NCBI GenBank assembly: GCA_963737575.1
Contig: CAVTTJ010000005.1
Coordinates: 62,001 to 126,000, forward strand
From: VRUE01 sp963737575
Lineage (GTDB): Bacteria > Actinomycetota > Thermoleophilia > Solirubrobacterales > 70-9
Reading direction: 5' to 3'
DNA: 64,000 bases
Every line of letters starts with the position of its first letter. The stretch's first letter is position 1. The notes under the pieces are model-generated. The model did no database searches. It saw only the letters and a list, made by a program, of their open reading frames with translations, and had not been told where the DNA came from. Below are positions 16,007 to 24,765 of the stretch, in pieces. Both the position numbers and the translations under genes were made by a program.

Positions 16007-16720
16007 TCATTCTGGTCGACCGGCGACGGTCGCGCCGCCGACCTCGGCCCCGCCGTACTCGCCGGCAAGTGTCAGGACGGAGCGGGCGGCGCGCCCGACC
16101 AGCGTTCCGGGGACGGACGCCGGCAGCTCGACGACGAACGCGGTGCTTCGGGGCATCGTCTGGTTCTGCCAGGTCGAGGCGCTTCCTGGGTAGCGCCGGA
16201 GGCCGACCAGCGGCAGCCGCACCAGCTGCGCGTAGCGGCGCTCGATCGCGGAATCGCCGCCCGAGCGGTCGACGAGGCCGAACGGCTGGTGAAACCAGAT
16301 CGTGATGTCGGGCCTCGTGCGCCGGATCAGGTCGCGCGCGGCCCGCGACTCAGGCTCGGAGAGGGGGTGGGGGCCGGAGTATTCAAGCCCTTCAAGAGGT
16401 CTCCACCAGAACCGGAAGTTGCGGTTGAGGTCGACGCCGTGCGCGTTGCCGCGGGTGTCGGCGGCGACCCCGTCGGGGTTCAGGGTGGGGATCACCTGGA
16501 GCTCGGTGTGGGCCGGAGCGGGGGCGGCGATCAGCCGCCGGGCGATCCGCATCCCGGCGGTCTCATTGCCGTGGATGCACCCGATCACCAGCACCCGGAG
16601 CCGCGCTTCCGGCGCCCGGTCGAGCTCCGCGACGATCGGCCTTCCCTGCACCGAGTGGCCGACCACGGTTCGCTGATCCGCAGCGGCCCTGCCGGGGCCG
16701 ATCAGCAGGCACCACCCCAC
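16007..16720 (-). CDS. M14-family zinc carboxypeptidase-like secreted protein
   Basis: The protein has M14 peptidase motifs: the zinc ligands HxxE in GCIHGNETAGM, DLNRNFRFWW (the substrate-binding NR), a third ligand His in TIWFHQPFG, and a likely catalytic Glu in AFVVELPA. At about 237-250 residues it is short, like bacterial M14 amidase/murein-peptide types. The frame stays open upstream into the previous gene. GTG 16720 is the first usable start but leaves a short signal peptide (GWCLLIGPGRAAA); the residues encoded from about 16759 would form a full signal peptide without a standard start codon. Start therefore uncertain. Confidence 0.8.
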   Translation of the reverse strand: MGWCLLIGPGRAAADQRTVVGHSVQGRPIVAELDRAPEARLRVLVIGCIHGNETAGMRIARRLIAAPAPAHTELQVIPTLNPDGVAADTRGNAHGVDLNRNFRFWWRPLEGLEYSGPHPLSEPESRAARDLIRRTRPDITIWFHQPFGLVDRSGGDSAIERRYAQLVRLPLVGLRRYPGSASTWQNQTMPRSTAFVVELPASVPGTLVGRAARSVLTLAGEYGGAEVGGATVAGRPE

Positions 16721-16755
16721 CAGGGCGAGAGCTGCCGGCGCCAGGCTTCGGCGAG

Positions 16756-18492
16756 CTAGTGCCGTTTGCCCTTCTTCTTCTTGTGGCGCTTGCGGACCAG
16801 CATCGCCTTGCGGGTGAGGGTCACTGCCGAGTTGCCGATCGGCGAGTAGGTGACGCTGATCCCAACCTTCCGCTTCCCGCGGCGCTTCAGCGCCTTCCTC
16901 ACCGCTCCCTGTCCGACGACCGCGAATGCGATCGTCGCCGTGTCGGCAACCGGGCTCGATTGGGATTTGAGGCCCTTCCCGGAAAGGATCACCGTGCCGT
17001 TGCCGGGGACCGGGACCGTGACGGTCAGCGTCGCCGTTCCCCGCTTCCGGTTGCGCTGCAGCGTGCCGAGCGAGAGGCCGCTGACCGGCTGCAGCTCGAA
17101 GGCGCCGATGTCGGAGCCGTCCCCGCCCGGCGCCGCCGAGTTCGGGATCTGCGGAAACTCGATCGGGCGCCCGACGCCGCGCTGGTCGGCCGACTGGCCG
17201 GAGCTTGAGCCGCGGTCGACGGCAGGGCTTGTGGGGGCCAGGGCGATCGTCGCTGTGCGGCCACCGTTGTCCTGGAGCGGCCCCAGCTTGGGGTCGGCGT
17301 TGACCTGATCCGCCGCGGCGCCGAAACCGCACTGGTCGCTGCTCTCGAGATTGAACCCGAGAGAGTTGGCCTTTTCCGAGCAGTTCTCGGTGCCCGCCGG
17401 CCCCGCACCACCGCTGACGATCGTGTTGCGGAAGGTCGGCGTGACTTTGCCCTGCCAGGACACGTTTCCACCGCTGCCGATGCCCTGGTCGGCGGAATTT
17501 CCGGAAATCGTCGCGCTCGTCACCGTCAGAGCCCCGACGGGGGAAGAGCCTTCGAAATAGAGCCCACCGCCGCTAGCCTGTCCGCCCGGGCCCCGAGCCT
17601 GGTTGGCGGCGATCGTGACGCCGGTCAGGCTCAGCTCGGCCGAGCTCTCGAGGACGAGGATTCCACCGCCCTGCGGGATTCCGGCGAATCCACCGGGGCC
17701 TTCGGAGGAGTCGACCAGGTTTCCGGAAATCGTCGTCGCGCTGACGCTCGACGCGGTGTTGCTGGTGTTGGCATAGAGACCGCCTCCGACCGCGATGCCG
17801 CCGAACTGTTCGGCGTTCGATGGCCCCTGGCCGCCGCGGGAGTTGGCGATGTTGCCGGCGATCGTCGAGCCGGTGATCGTGAAGGGCCCTTCGCTCGCGA
17901 CGCCGCCGCCCTCACTGATGCCGCCGAATTTCCCGCTGCCGCCGACCGCGGTCGCCCTGTTCCCGCTGACGACGCTGTCGATGAGATGCAGGGTCCCCGA
18001 TTGGTTGTAGATGCCGCCGCCGGTCGCGAGCCCGCCGAATTGGCCCGCTTCGCCGTCGGCGTCGGCGACGTTGCCGGTGACCACCACTTCGCGCAGCGTC
18101 AGCGCCGCTTCTCCCCCGACCAGGACTCCGGCTCCGCTCGGGACCCCGTTCCCGTCGCGGATCGTGACTCCGCTGATTGCGGCGTCGGTGTTCGGGCCGC
18201 TGACGTCGAAGACGCGGTTCGGCATCCCCGCCCGGACGATCGTGTCGCCGGCCCCGTGGCCGGAGATGGTCACCGACTTGCTCAGCGAGAGCGTGAAGGG
18301 AAGGGTGTAGAGCCCGGCGGGGAGGACGATCACTTCCCCCGGCGCCGCGTCTTCGATCGCCTGATACAACGAACCGGGGCCTTCGGGGTTGGTGTTTCCG
18401 ACCGTGATCGCGGCCCCCGAGGGCCCCGGCAGCGCCAGGCCCAGCACCAGCACCGGGGCCAGGGTCAGGGCGACTCGAGCGGACGAACGCAC
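16756..18492 (-). CDS. Secreted choice-of-anchor Q / right-handed beta-helix protein
   Basis: A 578-aa protein with a signal peptide (LTLAPVLVLGLALPGPSGA) and a long parallel beta-helix built of repeats such as GGGIYNQSGTLHLIDSVVSG, ending in the choice-of-anchor Q pattern (DPKLGPLQDNGGRTATIALAP...VDRG...DIGAFE). A C-terminal beta domain and a Lys-rich end (RKRHKKKKGKRH) follow, similar to other exported proteins here. Probably surface-associated. The M14 gene lies directly downstream, overlapping or nearly so, suggesting co-transcription. Confidence 0.8.
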   Translation of the reverse strand: MRSSARVALTLAPVLVLGLALPGPSGAAITVGNTNPEGPGSLYQAIEDAAPGEVIVLPAGLYTLPFTLSLSKSVTISGHGAGDTIVRAGMPNRVFDVSGPNTDAAISGVTIRDGNGVPSGAGVLVGGEAALTLREVVVTGNVADADGEAGQFGGLATGGGIYNQSGTLHLIDSVVSGNRATAVGGSGKFGGISEGGGVASEGPFTITGSTIAGNIANSRGGQGPSNAEQFGGIAVGGGLYANTSNTASSVSATTISGNLVDSSEGPGGFAGIPQGGGILVLESSAELSLTGVTIAANQARGPGGQASGGGLYFEGSSPVGALTVTSATISGNSADQGIGSGGNVSWQGKVTPTFRNTIVSGGAGPAGTENCSEKANSLGFNLESSDQCGFGAAADQVNADPKLGPLQDNGGRTATIALAPTSPAVDRGSSSGQSADQRGVGRPIEFPQIPNSAAPGGDGSDIGAFELQPVSGLSLGTLQRNRKRGTATLTVTVPVPGNGTVILSGKGLKSQSSPVADTATIAFAVVGQGAVRKALKRRGKRKVGISVTYSPIGNSAVTLTRKAMLVRKRHKKKKGKRH

Positions 18493-18530
18493 CCGACCGT
18501 TCTACCAGGCCGGCGACCTAGACTGCAGGT

Positions 18531-19493
18531 GTGCCCCTGCTCGAGCGTCTCGGCGTCGAATACCCGATCGTCCAGGCAGGGATGGGGGGCGGGATCAGCC
18601 GCCACGAGCTGGCCGGGGCGGTCTCGGAGGCCGGCGGGCTGGGGACGATCGCGGTCAACGGCGCCGGCGCGATCCGACGTGAGCTGGCCGCGGTCAGGGA
18701 CCTGACCTCGCGGCCGGTCGCGGTCAACCTGCTGCTCCCCTTCGCCCGCCGCGACTGGTTCGACGCTGCGGCCGGCGCCGACGCGGTGGTCACCTTCTGG
18801 GGCCGGCCCCGCCGGCGCACGCTCGGCGTCTGGATCCATCAGTGCGGCTCGGTCGAGGAGGCACGGGCCTCCGAGGCGAGGGGGGCCGACGCCGTCATCG
18901 TCCAGGGTGTCGAGGCCGGTGGCCACGTGCGAGGGAAGGTGGCTGCGCTCGAGCTTCTCGAGAGAGTCCGGGCGGCGCTGCCTGCGGAGTACCCGCTGCT
19001 CCTGGCGGGGGGGATCGCCGATCGCGACGACGTCGGCCGGGCGCTGGGGGCGGGGGCCGCCGGCGCGGTCGCCGGAACCCGCTTCCTCCTCTCCGAGGAG
19101 AGCCGCGCTCACCCCGGCTATCGCGACCGCCTGCTCGCCGCCGAGGAGACGATTCTCACCGAGCTGTTCGGGGCCGGGTGGCCGGCGCCCCACCGGGTGG
19201 TCGGGAACGCGGCGACCGAGCGATGGCTGCGGGACGATCGGCGCGGCCCGGCGCTGAACCGGGCGATCAACCGCCTGCTCTCGCCCGGGGCCCGCTACAC
19301 CCCGGAATCGGTCGTGGCCAGGATGGCCCGCGCCCAGCGCCCCGGGAGCCGGGTCCTCTCGCCCGCCGGCCCGACCGACGACGGCCCGGAGACGCTGCTC
19401 GAGGCCGGAGCGCTCTACGCGGGGGAGACCGTGGCCCGCATCCACGACGTCAGGCCGGCGGCCGACCTGGTCCGGGAGATGGTCCCAGGATGA
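18531..19493 (+). CDS. Nitronate monooxygenase-like FMN-dependent TIM-barrel oxidoreductase
   Basis: A 320-aa protein of the nitronate monooxygenase/2-nitropropane dioxygenase family, which oxidises alkyl nitronates using FMN. It starts with the family signature YPIVQAGMGGGISRHELAGA and AGGLGTIAVNG; the phosphate-binding VQGVEAGGHVRG and LLLAGGIADRDDV-GAGAAGAVAGTRFL segments are present. GTG 18531. The stop overlaps the next ATG (ATGA), coupling it to the phosphodiesterase gene. Confidence 0.88.
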   Translation: MPLLERLGVEYPIVQAGMGGGISRHELAGAVSEAGGLGTIAVNGAGAIRRELAAVRDLTSRPVAVNLLLPFARRDWFDAAAGADAVVTFWGRPRRRTLGVWIHQCGSVEEARASEARGADAVIVQGVEAGGHVRGKVAALELLERVRAALPAEYPLLLAGGIADRDDVGRALGAGAAGAVAGTRFLLSEESRAHPGYRDRLLAAEETILTELFGAGWPAPHRVVGNAATERWLRDDRRGPALNRAINRLLSPGARYTPESVVARMARAQRPGSRVLSPAGPTDDGPETLLEAGALYAGETVARIHDVRPAADLVREMVPG

Positions 19494-21565
19494 GCGCAAA
19501 GATCGTCTGGCGCGGCCTGCTGGTGCTGGTTCTCGACGCTGCGGCCCTGATCCTGCTCGCGGCGGTGCTGCCGGGCTTCACCCTCGACGACGGCTGGGCC
19601 GCGCTCGCGGCGGCAGCGGTGATCGGCATCCTCAACGCCCTGGTCTGGCCGGTGCTGGCCCGGATCGCGCTGCCGCTCACCGTCCTCACCCTCGGCGGCG
19701 TCGCCCTGCTGCTCAACGGGCTCCTGGTCACCTTCGCGATCAACCTGATTCCCGGCGCCCACGTCAACGGCGTCCTCGACGGGATCGTGATCACGATCGG
19801 GATCAGCGCCGTGACCTCGATCTTCTACGCGCTGCTGGCGATCGACGAGGACGACACCTGGTACCGCAACGTCGTCGCCCGCCAGGTGAGGCGACGGCGG
19901 GCGACGACCGGCACCGAGGTCCCGGGGATCGCCTTTCTCGAGATCGACGGCCTCGCCCACGAGGTCCTGCGCCGGGCGGTGATCGACGGCAATGCCCCCC
20001 ACATCGGGCGCTGGCTGCGGAGCGGGTCGCACCGGCTCGAGTGTTGGGAGACCGACTGGTCCTCGCAGACCGGCGCCTGCCAGGCCGGTCTCCTGCACGG
20101 CGACAATGACGACATGCCCGCCTTCCGCTGGTGGGAGAAGGATCGCGACACGGCGATCGTCACCAACCATCCCCGCGACGCCGAGGAGCTCGAGCGGCGC
20201 CACTCCGACGGCCGCGGTCTGCTCCACGCAGACGGCGCCAGCCGAGCCAACATCCTCTCCGGCGACGCGCCGCACTCGATGCTGACGATGAGCACCGCGC
20301 TGACCCGCCGGCGCCCGATCGGGCGCGACTACTCTTCCTACTTCGCCCGCCCCTACGCGGTCGCCCGCACGCTCGCGCTCGCGATCGCCGACATCGCCCG
20401 CGAGCGCCGGGCGGCTCGGAGCCAGGTGGGGGACGACGTCCGCCCCAGGATCTCGAGGCCGCGTACCTACTCACTGATCAGAGCCTGGGCGACGGTCGTC
20501 CAGCGCGACCTCCAGGTCGCGACGGTGGTCGGAGACCTCCTCGCCGGCCGCCCCGTCATCTACACGACGTTTCTCGCCTACGACGAGGTTGCCCACCACT
20601 CGGGGATCGAACGCCACGACGCTCTCGCGGTCCTCCGCGACCTCGACCGTCAGATAGCGAGGATCGAGGCCGCGGCCCGCGATGCCCCCCGCCCGTACCG
20701 GCTCGTGGTTCTCTCCGACCACGGCCAGTCGCAGGGGGAAACGTTCCTCGATCGCTACGGCGAGACGCTCGAGGACCTGGTCCGCGGCGCCTGCGATGCC
20801 GAGAGCATGATCGCCGCCACCGAAGGCGGCGACGACGCCCTCGGCTACATGAGCGCCGGCCTGACCGAGTTCGCGCGCGACGACACCATGGCCGGTCGGA
20901 CGGTGCGGACCGTGACCCGAGGCCGCGTCGCCGACGGCGCGGTCGCGCTCGACGCCGACGTCCGCCAGGACATCGAGGAGACGCATGGAGGGGAGGTCCC
21001 GGAGCTCTCGGTGATGGCCTCGGGCTGTCTCGGGCTGATCAGCTTCCCGCGGGTCCCGGGGCGGGTCACGCTCGAGCAGGTCGAGCAGCTGCACCCGCGC
21101 CTGCTGCCGGCGCTCCGCGACCACCAGGGCATCGGGTTCGTCCTCGTGCGCTCCGAGCGCCGCGGGGCGATGGCGATCGGTGCCGGCGGCGTCAACTTCC
21201 TCGACGAGGGCGGCGTCGAGGGCGAGGACCCGCTCTTGCCCTTCGGCCCCAATGCCGCCGACCACGTCCTCCGCACCGACGGGTTCCCGCACTGTCCCGA
21301 CCTGGTCGTCAACAGCACCTTCTGGGAGGACTTCGAGGAGGTCGCCGCGTTCGAGGAGCTGGTCGGCTCGCACGGCGGGATGGGGGGGACCCAGAGCCAC
21401 CCGATGGTCGTCCACCCGGCCGACCTGCCCTGGCCCGAGGAGGAGGTCATCGGCGCCGAGAGCGTCCACCGGATCTTCCGCGGCTGGCTCGCCCGCCTCG
21501 GCCACGATGCCTACGACGACAGCGAAGTCGTCTCGCCGGGGTCGAGCACGCGGACCTCGACCTGA
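19490..21565 (+). CDS. Membrane-anchored phosphodiesterase: holin-4-like domain fused to alkaline-phosphatase-fold domain
   Basis: A 691-aa two-domain protein. Residues 1-115 carry four membrane helices of the Phage_holin_4_2 (YvlD-like) type. From about 140 to the end is an alkaline phosphatase/phosphodiesterase fold (IAFLEIDGLAHEVLRRAV, AYDEVAHHSGIERHD, VVLSDHGQSQG, and SHGGMGGTQSHPMVV), containing the Asp/His metal ligands of nucleotide pyrophosphatase-like enzymes. Expected topology puts the hydrolase next to the membrane; the substrate is unknown. The same fusion is known in other actinobacteria. The last 55 nt overlap the convergent MBL gene. Confidence 0.82.
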   Translation: MSAKIVWRGLLVLVLDAAALILLAAVLPGFTLDDGWAALAAAAVIGILNALVWPVLARIALPLTVLTLGGVALLLNGLLVTFAINLIPGAHVNGVLDGIVITIGISAVTSIFYALLAIDEDDTWYRNVVARQVRRRRATTGTEVPGIAFLEIDGLAHEVLRRAVIDGNAPHIGRWLRSGSHRLECWETDWSSQTGACQAGLLHGDNDDMPAFRWWEKDRDTAIVTNHPRDAEELERRHSDGRGLLHADGASRANILSGDAPHSMLTMSTALTRRRPIGRDYSSYFARPYAVARTLALAIADIARERRAARSQVGDDVRPRISRPRTYSLIRAWATVVQRDLQVATVVGDLLAGRPVIYTTFLAYDEVAHHSGIERHDALAVLRDLDRQIARIEAAARDAPRPYRLVVLSDHGQSQGETFLDRYGETLEDLVRGACDAESMIAATEGGDDALGYMSAGLTEFARDDTMAGRTVRTVTRGRVADGAVALDADVRQDIEETHGGEVPELSVMASGCLGLISFPRVPGRVTLEQVEQLHPRLLPALRDHQGIGFVLVRSERRGAMAIGAGGVNFLDEGGVEGEDPLLPFGPNAADHVLRTDGFPHCPDLVVNSTFWEDFEEVAAFEELVGSHGGMGGTQSHPMVVHPADLPWPEEEVIGAESVHRIFRGWLARLGHDAYDDSEVVSPGSSTRTST

Positions 21566-22290
21566 GGGGCGAGCTCGCCGCAGCGCCGCTCGAACTCGCG
21601 CGGCGGGGCGATCAGGTGGCGGCGGCCGATCCGGGAGAGCCCGACCGGGAACAGCGTTCCCCAGTGGATCGGGACCGCGATTCGGGGCGAGAGCAGCGCC
21701 GCCGCGCGTGCGGCCCGCTCGGGGTCGAGATGGCCGGCGCCGAGGGTCGGCCCCCAGCCCCAGACCGGCAGCAGCGCAAGGTCGAGGTCTCCGGCCAGCT
21801 CGGCCATCGCGTCGAAGAGATCGGTGTCGCCGGCGAAGTAGGCGCGCCGCGTGCCGGAGATGACGAACCCGATCGCCTCCGACCCGACCGAGCGCCAGGC
21901 CCTGCCGCCGGGATGCTCGGCCTCGACCGCGGTGATCTCGACGCCATCGATCGAGTGGGACTCTCCCGGCGCCAGCTCGGTGACCGACGAGAACCCGCGG
22001 CGGCGAAGGAAGTTGGCGGATCCGGGCGGTGCGAGCATCGGCGTCTCGCGACCGAGGCCGCGCAGCGAAGGAACGTCGACGTGGTCGTGGTGAAGGTGGG
22101 AGATCAGGACGGCGTCGAGATCTGCGGCCGAGCCCGCGTCATGGGCGGCGACCTGGCGGCGCAGGTGAACCAGCCGCGAGCGCAGCACCGGGTCGGTCAG
22201 CAGGCGCACGCCGTCGAGCTCGAGCAGCACCGTCGCGTGCCCGACGTAGGTGACCCGCTCGATGTCCGATCCGGTCCGCACCGATCCCAT
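21511..22290 (-). CDS. MBL-fold metallo-hydrolase (UlaG-like)
   Basis: A 259-aa metallo-beta-lactamase-fold protein. Residues include VTYVGHATVLLELDGVRLLTDP, the metal motif SHLHHDHVDVPSL, a further ligand in FAGDTDLFDAM, and IPIHWGT-like PIHWGTLFPVG near the end, the pattern of UlaG/N-acyl-PE phospholipase D-like hydrolases. ATG 22290 marks the left boundary of the accessory region that follows. The substrate cannot be deduced. Confidence 0.88.
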   Translation of the reverse strand: MGSVRTGSDIERVTYVGHATVLLELDGVRLLTDPVLRSRLVHLRRQVAAHDAGSAADLDAVLISHLHHDHVDVPSLRGLGRETPMLAPPGSANFLRRRGFSSVTELAPGESHSIDGVEITAVEAEHPGGRAWRSVGSEAIGFVISGTRRAYFAGDTDLFDAMAELAGDLDLALLPVWGWGPTLGAGHLDPERAARAAALLSPRIAVPIHWGTLFPVGLSRIGRRHLIAPPREFERRCGELAPQVEVRVLDPGETTSLSS

Positions 22291-22480
22291 GTTCCAACCT
22301 CTTGAAGACCGCTGCGCGGATGAGAGCCAGCGCGACTACACAGCCGAAGAGGTTCGACCCGGGCTTGTCGCCCTCCTCCACGCCCACGGCAACGCTCGCC
22401 AAGCCGCCCGAGAATTGACGATCAGTACCAGGAGATCGGGCAGCAAGCGGCAAAGGCTGCGTTACGTACAAGGTGCGTGA
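22289..22480 (+). pseudogene. Decayed helix-turn-helix gene fragment (phage/element type)
   Basis: A frame reads GLVALLHAHGNARQAARELTI, the start of an HTH common in actinobacterial phage and element proteins, but the recognition helix is missing. A different frame immediately after reads DDQYQEIGQQAAKAALRTR, which fits the segment that normally follows the HTH. I interpret this as a gene with an internal deletion and frameshift. Weak but suggestive; marks the edge of the accessory region. Confidence 0.35.
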
Positions 22481-22756
22481 GCGGATGGCACGGCCCCATT
22501 CTGTTCGCAATGGCCCTATCTCCTTTGCTTCGAGGGGAGGTGGCAAGGGATTTTTGCCGACCCAGGCGATGCGCTCAGTCGGGGCAGGGAAGTGGGCGAA
22601 ACGGGTCGGCTCGTACATCTCGTGGAACGCCGCTTCCTCCGACCCATGAAGCTGCTGGCAGTCTTCCCGGAGAGCCCGGCTCCAGCGTCGGTCCCTCCGA
22701 CCGTCCCCAACGGGCCTTCCCGAACTTCGACCAGCTGACTTTTCCCTTTGCTCACC
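22481..22756. other. Intergenic stretch without recognisable gene
   Basis: Open frames here are short or lack family features, and base composition is less GC-rich than in flanking core genes. No repeat, RNA gene or operator was recognised. It is probably decayed DNA of the accessory region. Confidence 0.4.
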
Positions 22757-22885
22757 ATGAGTGTCGGGATGTTCCGCGCTTATCTTGTCTTCGGCTTGCT
22801 CTGGAGCGGCCTCGGGATCGCTGCGCTTGTTCGAGGCGGACTGGGCCTCTTCGGCTTGACCTACGTTGCCTTCGGCATTACTTGA
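22757..22885 (+). CDS. Possible 42-aa two-helix membrane microprotein
   Basis: ATG 22757 to TGA 22885 encodes MSVGMFRAYLVFGLLWSGLG and continues IAALVRGGLGLFGLTYVAFGIT: two hydrophobic helices separated by a short basic turn (VRGG). The hydrophobic pattern would be unlikely for random GC-rich DNA, but there is no strong ribosome-binding site and no family assignment. It precedes the exported repeat protein gene on the same strand. Confidence 0.35.
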   Translation: MSVGMFRAYLVFGLLWSGLGIAALVRGGLGLFGLTYVAFGIT

Positions 22886-23066
22886 TTTGTGAGCGCCTTC
22901 CTAGACGAAAGGCATCTTGCCTATCGTCCGCCGTAAGGGAGCCGCCGATGCCGAGCCCTTACTCAGATTTGCCCGACTGACGCGCTCCAAGGTTGACTCG
23001 GCCTCGAACCGAGGCATAGAGTCGATTCGTCTCGTTCAGAGATCGCTGGCTAACGGGAGGAGACAC

Positions 23067-23732
23067 ATGCGTTCGAAATTGTCCTTCGCCAACGCGGTAT
23101 CCGTCCTCGCCCTGTTTGTCGCCCTTGGAGGAAGCGCCTACGCATTCCATCTAGGCAAGAACTCGGTTGGCAGTAAGCAGCTGAAGAAGAACGCTGTAAT
23201 CGCTGCGAAAATCAAGAGCGGAGCCGTCACTGGCCCGAAGATCGCAGGCGGGGCGGTCACTGGCGCTCAGGTCAAGGAGGGGTCGCTGACCGGGACGCAG
23301 ATCAATGCCGCGACCCTGGGAACTGTTCCCAACGCATCACACGCCGACAGCATTTCGGCGGCGGAACCGTCACACAAAGTAGGCGCTCCAGGCGAGCCGC
23401 CGTTTCTTGGTGGAAGTGAAAACAGACCTCCACTTGGGCCAATCCGACTCCAATCGGTTGGCTTCTACAAGGACCACGAGGGAATCGTCCACCTGGAAGG
23501 CTTCGCAAAACCCGGCAACACCGGCACCCAGCCCGGCGAAATCTTCGTGCTACCGCGTGGGTTCCGACCAACTAGTGGAACCGCGCTGCTGTTCGAACAG
23601 ATCCAAGAATCCCCGATCGAGGTTTTCGGGTCAAATTTCACGGTAGGGCCGGTAGTTTTCGATGGCAAAGTAGTAGGTGCCCCGGGGAAAAACGGGAGCC
23701 TCGAAGGGATCACCTTTCGCGCCGAATCCTGA
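23067..23732 (+). CDS. Exported surface-type protein, KNSVGxKQL family (copy 1)
   Basis: A 221-aa protein with signal-like N-terminus (SFANAVSVLALFVALGGSAYA), stalk repeats (GKNSVGSKQLKKNAV, then GAVTGPKIAGGAVTGAQVKE and SLTGTQINAATLGTVP), and a C-terminal beta-rich domain (VGFYKDHEGIVHLEGF...ILPRGFRPTSGTALLFEQ...LEGITFRAES). A strong GGGAGGAG lies 6 nt before ATG 23067. It belongs to the same family as the three minus-strand genes at 25.4-27.8 kb but is the most divergent and lies on the opposite strand. Function unknown. Confidence 0.82.
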   Translation: MRSKLSFANAVSVLALFVALGGSAYAFHLGKNSVGSKQLKKNAVIAAKIKSGAVTGPKIAGGAVTGAQVKEGSLTGTQINAATLGTVPNASHADSISAAEPSHKVGAPGEPPFLGGSENRPPLGPIRLQSVGFYKDHEGIVHLEGFAKPGNTGTQPGEIFVLPRGFRPTSGTALLFEQIQESPIEVFGSNFTVGPVVFDGKVVGAPGKNGSLEGITFRAES

Positions 23733-23736
23733 GAAG

Positions 23737-23925
23737 ATGCTCGATGCATCTCAAGTAAAATCGGCGCTTAGCGAAAGGGGAGCCAAGGCTGCGTGCAGTT
23801 CATGCGGGTCTGACGATTGGGCCGATCCGCAATTCGTCAACTTGGCGAATACGTCGGCCTATTTGCTGATTTGTAATCAATGCGGCCTTGTTCGACTCCA
23901 CTCATCCAAGGTCATAACGTCCTAG
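23737..23925 (+). CDS. Small zinc-ribbon protein (62 aa)
   Basis: ATG 23737 begins 4 nt after the preceding stop. The protein carries two CxxC pairs (CSSCGSDDW near 21-24 and CNQCGLVRL near 48-51), the pattern of a small zinc ribbon, with a hydrophobic central strand (TSAYLLIC). Probably translated by coupling with the upstream gene. Function unknown; similar small zinc-ribbon ORFs occur in mobile regions. Confidence 0.6.
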   Translation: MLDASQVKSALSERGAKAACSSCGSDDWADPQFVNLANTSAYLLICNQCGLVRLHSSKVITS

Positions 23926-24130
23926 GGAGCTGACATCGGCCTCTTTAGGATCAGGTTGAGAATCCTCTTCTCTGCAGTCCGGTTCTACCCCAGTAGAACT
24001 ACCCTGAGAACTTCATTCAGATTTCGCCGGGCTTCCGTAGCGAGACTCGGCGGTACCTTGGACATCTAGGCGCTTCGCGCTCTGATGCCGATTGCGGCGT
24101 CGACGTCAACCACGCGTCAACGGGAAGCCC
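23926..24130. other. Intergenic segment, no gene recognised
   Basis: Between the zinc-ribbon gene and the HTH gene. It includes a TTG 24092 that could be an earlier start of the HTH gene. No terminator or RNA structure is evident. Confidence 0.4.
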
Positions 24131-24433
24131 GTGAAGGCCCCGATTCTCAGCGACGCGGAGGCGACCGAGCTCCTCGGCGAGCCAACGCTCAGCTCCGAGC
24201 AGGTCGCCCGGTTCCTGGGCGTGAGCGTCCGCTATGTCTGGCGCCTCGCTCGCGAGGGGGAGCTGCCGTCCTACAAGCTCAGGAAGTACACGCGCTTCCG
24301 GCCCGACGACGTCGCGGCCTACCTCGAGGCGCGCCGCGTCGGTCCTCGAGCCCGCCGCGCCCACGTCGAAGCGCCACGGGAGCGGCTGGGAGGCAAGCAG
24401 GCGCGGTCGACGGCGGCCAGGAGGCGGTTTTGA
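24131..24433 (+). CDS. Excisionase/MerR-like helix-turn-helix protein
   Basis: A 100-aa protein containing a compact HTH_17/excisionase-type domain: LSSEQVARFLGVSVRYVWRLAREGELPSYKLRKYTRFRPDDVAAYLE, which is the usual DNA-binding helix, wing and ending of Xis-like proteins. GTG 24131 is chosen, with GGGAAG upstream; TTG 24092 is an alternative. The C-terminal tail is basic. It overlaps the next gene by TTGA. Its position on the same strand as, and upstream of, the integrase remnant fits a recombination directionality or regulatory factor of an integrated element. Confidence 0.78.
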   Translation: MKAPILSDAEATELLGEPTLSSEQVARFLGVSVRYVWRLAREGELPSYKLRKYTRFRPDDVAAYLEARRVGPRARRAHVEAPRERLGGKQARSTAARRRF

Positions 24434-24741
24434 CCTCGAATCCTCGCGGGCAACCCCATTGCTGTACACGCTGCCGGCGCCTGGTCCCGAATTCGCCGCC
24501 CATCCGCAAGTGGGTGCTCAACGAGGACAACACGTGGACCTGCATCGACTGTCTCCGACCCGAGGAGCTGCGCGAGCGGGCCGAACGGTGGGTCGAGAAC
24601 CTCGAGGCCGCGCTAGCTCGGTGCCACGACCCCCTTGAACGGCAGATCACCGAAGAAAACCTCGCCCATTGCCGAGCAGAGTTGGAGCGAGCGGTTCGGA
24701 ATGAAGCGGCGGTGGCTGCGCTCGAAGAGGAGGCTGGCTGA
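24430..24741 (+). CDS. Small CxxC zinc-finger and coiled-coil protein
   Basis: A 103-aa protein starting at TTG 24430, which overlaps the TGA of the HTH gene. Two CxxC pairs (CTRC about residue 12 and CIDC about 38) enclose KWVLNEDNTWT, a zinc-finger-like knuckle. A long helical Glu/Arg-rich segment follows (LRERAERWVENLEAALARCHDPLERQ and on to the end), probably a coiled coil. No family recognised. Confidence 0.6.
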   Translation: MTSNPRGQPHCCTRCRRLVPNSPPIRKWVLNEDNTWTCIDCLRPEELRERAERWVENLEAALARCHDPLERQITEENLAHCRAELERAVRNEAAVAALEEEAG

Positions 24742-24765
24742 TGACCGCCCGGGCCCCGCGCACGC

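Noticed and set aside
22477..22980. A 167-codon frame in the accessory region
   Set aside because: No family feature, no ribosome-binding site, and composition suggests chance; it also covers other candidate features in different frames.
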